Shown here: one piece after another, positions 38,749 to 41,233 of the stretch | Numbering within the stretch: position 1 is the stretch's first letter | Layout of the letters: every line of letters starts with the position of its first letter | Source of the DNA: a virus | Virus record (IMG/VR): IMGVR_UViG_3300032288_002340 | Span: 1-41,233 of that record | DNA: 41,233 nucleotides | Strand: one strand, 5' to 3' | Position numbers and translations under genes: made by a program | Notes under the pieces: generated by a model | What the model saw: only the letters and a program-made list of their open reading frames with translations | What the model was told of the DNA's origin: nothing | Databases searched by the model: none

Positions 38749-40971
38749 TTAGTTTCCCAGAACATTTAATGTTTTCTTTGTTTCTATTTCTTTGGGTTTA
38801 GTTACTCGTCTATACATTTCGAAATCACCCCAGTCCCCTTCTCCGGTATATCTGTAGGCGAATGAGAAGTCTATAGTTTTATTCAACATTTCTTCTTCTT
38901 GTAACAATAAACTAAAATCTACGTGGTTTCTACCTTCCATTCCCCATGATGGTTTTGCTAACTTTCTGGCTCTTACCGCGGTATTAGACATCATTCTACT
39001 ATAGTCCTGTGCAAAGAACGGACCTTTTCTACCAGGTTGACCATTTGGTTGAAGTTGGTCTGGACGTTCTCTTGTATCTAAATGGTTGTCTACCTGTTCA
39101 AACTTCATATCAAAATCAGCTAACCATTTACCATCATCTGTAATTGAAAATCTGTATTCTGCGGTATGCATACCTGGTCCAAATTGCCATCCGAATTCTT
39201 TAATATCAATCTCTGGATTAAACTTGACCACCGCATCATATCCACCACGTGTCTTCCACAACATTCTGAAGAATGGCCACATCTCGTTTACAAGAGTGTC
39301 TGCGAACGGATTAATATTAGGTTTGATTATTCTATAATCGAAATCTTCGTATTCAACTTCTCTCAAAGTATTAGGATTATGTAGTTTAATACTATAATGT
39401 TCCTTTTCTAAATTGAAACGAATAGGATACCCGAATGGAGTTTCCGTACATCCACGCATAAAATCTAAGAACATATGGAAAGTTTTCACACGATGCATTA
39501 CATGAGTACCACCTTTTGTTAGGTCATGAGTAATCCAGTGTCCTTGATATTTGTGTGCACTTACATTAAACTTGTGTGTGTTTTGCCCCACAATAGTTTC
39601 TGGACCCACTGCCATACCCACACCGGCACCCACGTTGTTGATGTTGTTGTTTCTCATTCTCCATAGGAATGTCATACTATCAGCAAAGTCTTGGAAATCT
39701 TCTGTGGGAAATCCCACAATCCAGTTGGTGGCGGCATAGATTCCCACTTCTTTACCATGACGGAAGTTGGCTTCCATTTCTTCAATTGTCACACGTTTGT
39801 CCATATCGTCTAGTACTCGTTGACTTCCAGACTCAATACCATAATTTAACATGATACATCCACCTGCCTTTAAGTCCTTAAAGTACTCCAAATCCATACG
39901 TCCATCACAACGACAATATCCTGTCCAATGAATCTTCAATCCCTTGGCTTCTACTGCCTTACAGAAGGCACGAAGTTCTTTTAAGTTACCATTCACTAAA
40001 CTATCGATGAACCAAATAACGTCTGTACCTTTATTATAATACAACCATTCAATTTCTTTTAATGCGTCCACTGCACTCCGTTGACGATACTTCCAGAAAT
40101 GAGTTTCTTCACAAAATGTACACTTTGCAGTACATCCACGACTAAACTGACTGTTAACTCCGTTTGGAATTTCATATTGCGAGAAATCAATACTTTCATA
40201 ATCTGGCATAGGAAGATTATTGATTTGAATACGTTCTCCTTCTGGCTGAATCATAATGTATGGTTCTGTACGAACCACACCATCTTCTACTTCCTGTAGG
40301 ATGTCAAGAATAGCAGCTTCACCCTCACCTGCTACTACATAGTCATAATATGGTTCTATTTCAAACCAACTCTTTTTTGTATTACTTCCACCGATGGCAA
40401 TCTTAATATCAGGTCTACGTCTTTTAATTTCTTGACACATCCACTTCGTGGGTTCTGCACTAATATAATACATAGTAAACCCAACAATCTGTGGGTCGAA
40501 CTCTAAAATTTCATCTATGGTTTTTAGTAATAATGGTTCTAATACAGGATGAATGTCCTGCATATACGTTTCGGCTAACCAATGCCAACTCGCACTTGGA
40601 TCCCACAAACGGAATGGGAGTTTTTGATTAGGCCACCAATCATTTTTAAACTCAGTGTACGCCCTCATATTTAAATCATAAACTTTTGTTTCGTACCCTG
40701 CTGTTTTAGCAATACCACTTAATAATGCTAAATTATATGGTGGGAAATGTGGTGCCCACTCTGGACATAATACTAATGCAAGTTTTGTTTTACGTGTCTT
40801 ATAATCGATATAAACCGGTGTAACGTTGTGTTGTTCGAACGGTTTAGCATATGGTTTAATAGCCTCGAACATTGCTACGTGTTTAGCGTCAGCAATATCT
40901 GGAGCTAACGCTTCTCTAGCTTTAGCTTCTTTCGCTAATTTAGTAAGATTAAAATCAATAGGTTCAGTCAT
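38749..40971 (-). CDS. radical SAM enzyme with B12-binding-type N-terminal domain
   Basis: A 740-residue protein of the B12-binding radical SAM class. The N-terminal domain (about 60-230) has the Rossmann-like order LALVLCPEW, NLALLSGIAKTAGYE, GFTMYYISAEPT, IAIGGSN and VVAGEGEAA typical of cobalamin-binding radical SAM proteins. The SAM motif is RGCTAKCTFCEE (C280, C284, C287), followed by DVIWFIDSLVNG and NYGIESGSQRVLDDMDK. A C-terminal region (about 560-740) has no assigned domain. Members methylate unreactive carbons or form C-C bonds in peptides, antibiotics, glycans and lipids. The gene begins 2 nt after the previous gene's stop. Confidence 0.88.
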   Translation of the reverse strand: MTEPIDFNLTKLAKEAKAREALAPDIADAKHVAMFEAIKPYAKPFEQHNVTPVYIDYKTRKTKLALVLCPEWAPHFPPYNLALLSGIAKTAGYETKVYDLNMRAYTEFKNDWWPNQKLPFRLWDPSASWHWLAETYMQDIHPVLEPLLLKTIDEILEFDPQIVGFTMYYISAEPTKWMCQEIKRRRPDIKIAIGGSNTKKSWFEIEPYYDYVVAGEGEAAILDILQEVEDGVVRTEPYIMIQPEGERIQINNLPMPDYESIDFSQYEIPNGVNSQFSRGCTAKCTFCEETHFWKYRQRSAVDALKEIEWLYYNKGTDVIWFIDSLVNGNLKELRAFCKAVEAKGLKIHWTGYCRCDGRMDLEYFKDLKAGGCIMLNYGIESGSQRVLDDMDKRVTIEEMEANFRHGKEVGIYAATNWIVGFPTEDFQDFADSMTFLWRMRNNNINNVGAGVGMAVGPETIVGQNTHKFNVSAHKYQGHWITHDLTKGGTHVMHRVKTFHMFLDFMRGCTETPFGYPIRFNLEKEHYSIKLHNPNTLREVEYEDFDYRIIKPNINPFADTLVNEMWPFFRMLWKTRGGYDAVVKFNPEIDIKEFGWQFGPGMHTAEYRFSITDDGKWLADFDMKFEQVDNHLDTRERPDQLQPNGQPGRKGPFFAQDYSRMMSNTAVRARKLAKPSWGMEGRNHVDFSLLLQEEEMLNKTIDFSFAYRYTGEGDWGDFEMYRRVTKPKEIETKKTLNVLGN

Positions 40972-40973
40972 AA

Positions 40974-41233
40974 TTACCCGTGAAGTTCTTCAAATCGTTC
41001 TTGTAACCAGTTCCAATCCACCGTTTTTTGTAATTCATCTGGATTCTTTACATACTGTTCTGCGTACTGTATACCGTCTTCCGCACCCTTCAATACCCAC
41101 TCTGCGTTCGGACCTTCGGCAAAGGCGGTCCATCGTTGTAACCACAAATATGCATCTGGGGTATGTGCCGTAGATAATTTAACTGCTTCACGAAATGCAG
41201 TTCTCCAGGCTTCAAATGGTGACGTTGCAAAAT
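40974..41233 (-). CDS. C-terminal fragment of a glycosyltransferase-like phage protein (partial, 5' end outside window)
   Basis: An open frame entering from the right edge and ending at TAA 40974-40976, 2 nt before the B12 radical SAM ATG; about 86 residues are visible. The visible segment (PFEAWRTAFREAVKL, then AEGPNAEWVLKGAEDGIQY and VDWNWLQERFEELHG) matches my recollection of the C-terminus of a large glycosyltransferase-like protein of marine phages. That is memory only. No catalytic motif is in view. Confidence 0.5.
   Translation of the reverse strand, partial: FATSPFEAWRTAFREAVKLSTAHTPDAYLWLQRWTAFAEGPNAEWVLKGAEDGIQYAEQYVKNPDELQKTVDWNWLQERFEELHG

Noticed and set aside
554-41173. Numerous other plus-strand open frames
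   Set aside because: All lie opposite minus-strand genes with clear motifs; none has a domain or a fitting gap.
1-41233. tRNA genes, CRISPR arrays, insertion sequences or integrase
   Set aside because: No cloverleaf, repeat-spacer pattern, terminal inverted repeat or recombinase motif was seen; all gaps are short.
26587-41233. A lasso, lanthipeptide or sactipeptide gene cluster
   Set aside because: No precursor with a leader-core layout, no RRE-type partner and no dedicated exporter; the glycan reading fits the surrounding transferases better.

Overview
The window is a stretch of a tailed double-stranded DNA phage genome, probably a marine T4-like myovirus or a relative. Every supportable gene lies on the minus strand. 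Genes are packed head to tail, often with overlaps of 1 to 14 nt (ATGA or ATGxxxTAA-type junctions). The T4-like signature consists of a UvsX/RecA recombinase, a gp32-type single-strand binding protein, a gp26-type baseplate hub protein, a gp48/gp54-type tail tube cap and a LysM gp53-like protein. The marine assignment rests on my recollection of similar sulfotransferase, carbamoyltransferase and radical SAM genes in uncultured marine phages; it is not proven here. No integrase, tRNA, CRISPR array or insertion sequence was seen. No gene-free stretch longer than about 105 nt was found.

Layout from low to high coordinates (transcription runs the opposite way). 1-5936 is DNA replication and recombination: a partial DnaB-type helicase, a 5'-3' exonuclease, a RecA/UvsX recombinase, an SSB, a small unknown protein and a short, atypical family A DNA polymerase. 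5997-14963 is the tail and baseplate module: LamG-like protein, M23-peptidase hub protein, LysM protein, tube cap, tape measure, a gp51-like small protein and gp26. 15006-17097 holds an SNF2-type helicase and a small unknown. 17150-19924 holds three tandem collagen-like fibre proteins and a larger virion-surface candidate.

19994-41233 is an AT-rich accessory block, apparently devoted to building and decorating a small molecule or glycan. It encodes two P-loop sulfotransferase-like proteins, a fused APS-kinase-like/nucleotidyltransferase enzyme, a DUF2061 membrane protein, three SGNH-fold proteins, a subtilisin-like protease, a QueC-like PP-loop ATPase, a NodU/CmcH-type carbamoyltransferase, a UDP-sugar dehydrogenase relative and two related glycosyltransferase-like proteins. 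It also encodes a class I methyltransferase-like protein, six radical SAM enzymes (four of one unusual N-terminal-auxiliary-domain family, one SPASM-like, one with a B12-binding-type domain) and a 37-residue basic protein.

My reading is that the replication and tail modules are ordinary phage core. The 20-41 kb block looks like a little-described phage-borne pathway for a sulfated, carbamoylated, methylated and radical-SAM-tailored glycan or virion/host surface product. A RiPP-like peptide pathway is the main alternative. Sigma70-like promoters with a shared CTTGACAAA core and 17-nt spacers stand in front of the SSB gene, the polymerase gene and the helicase/tail segment.
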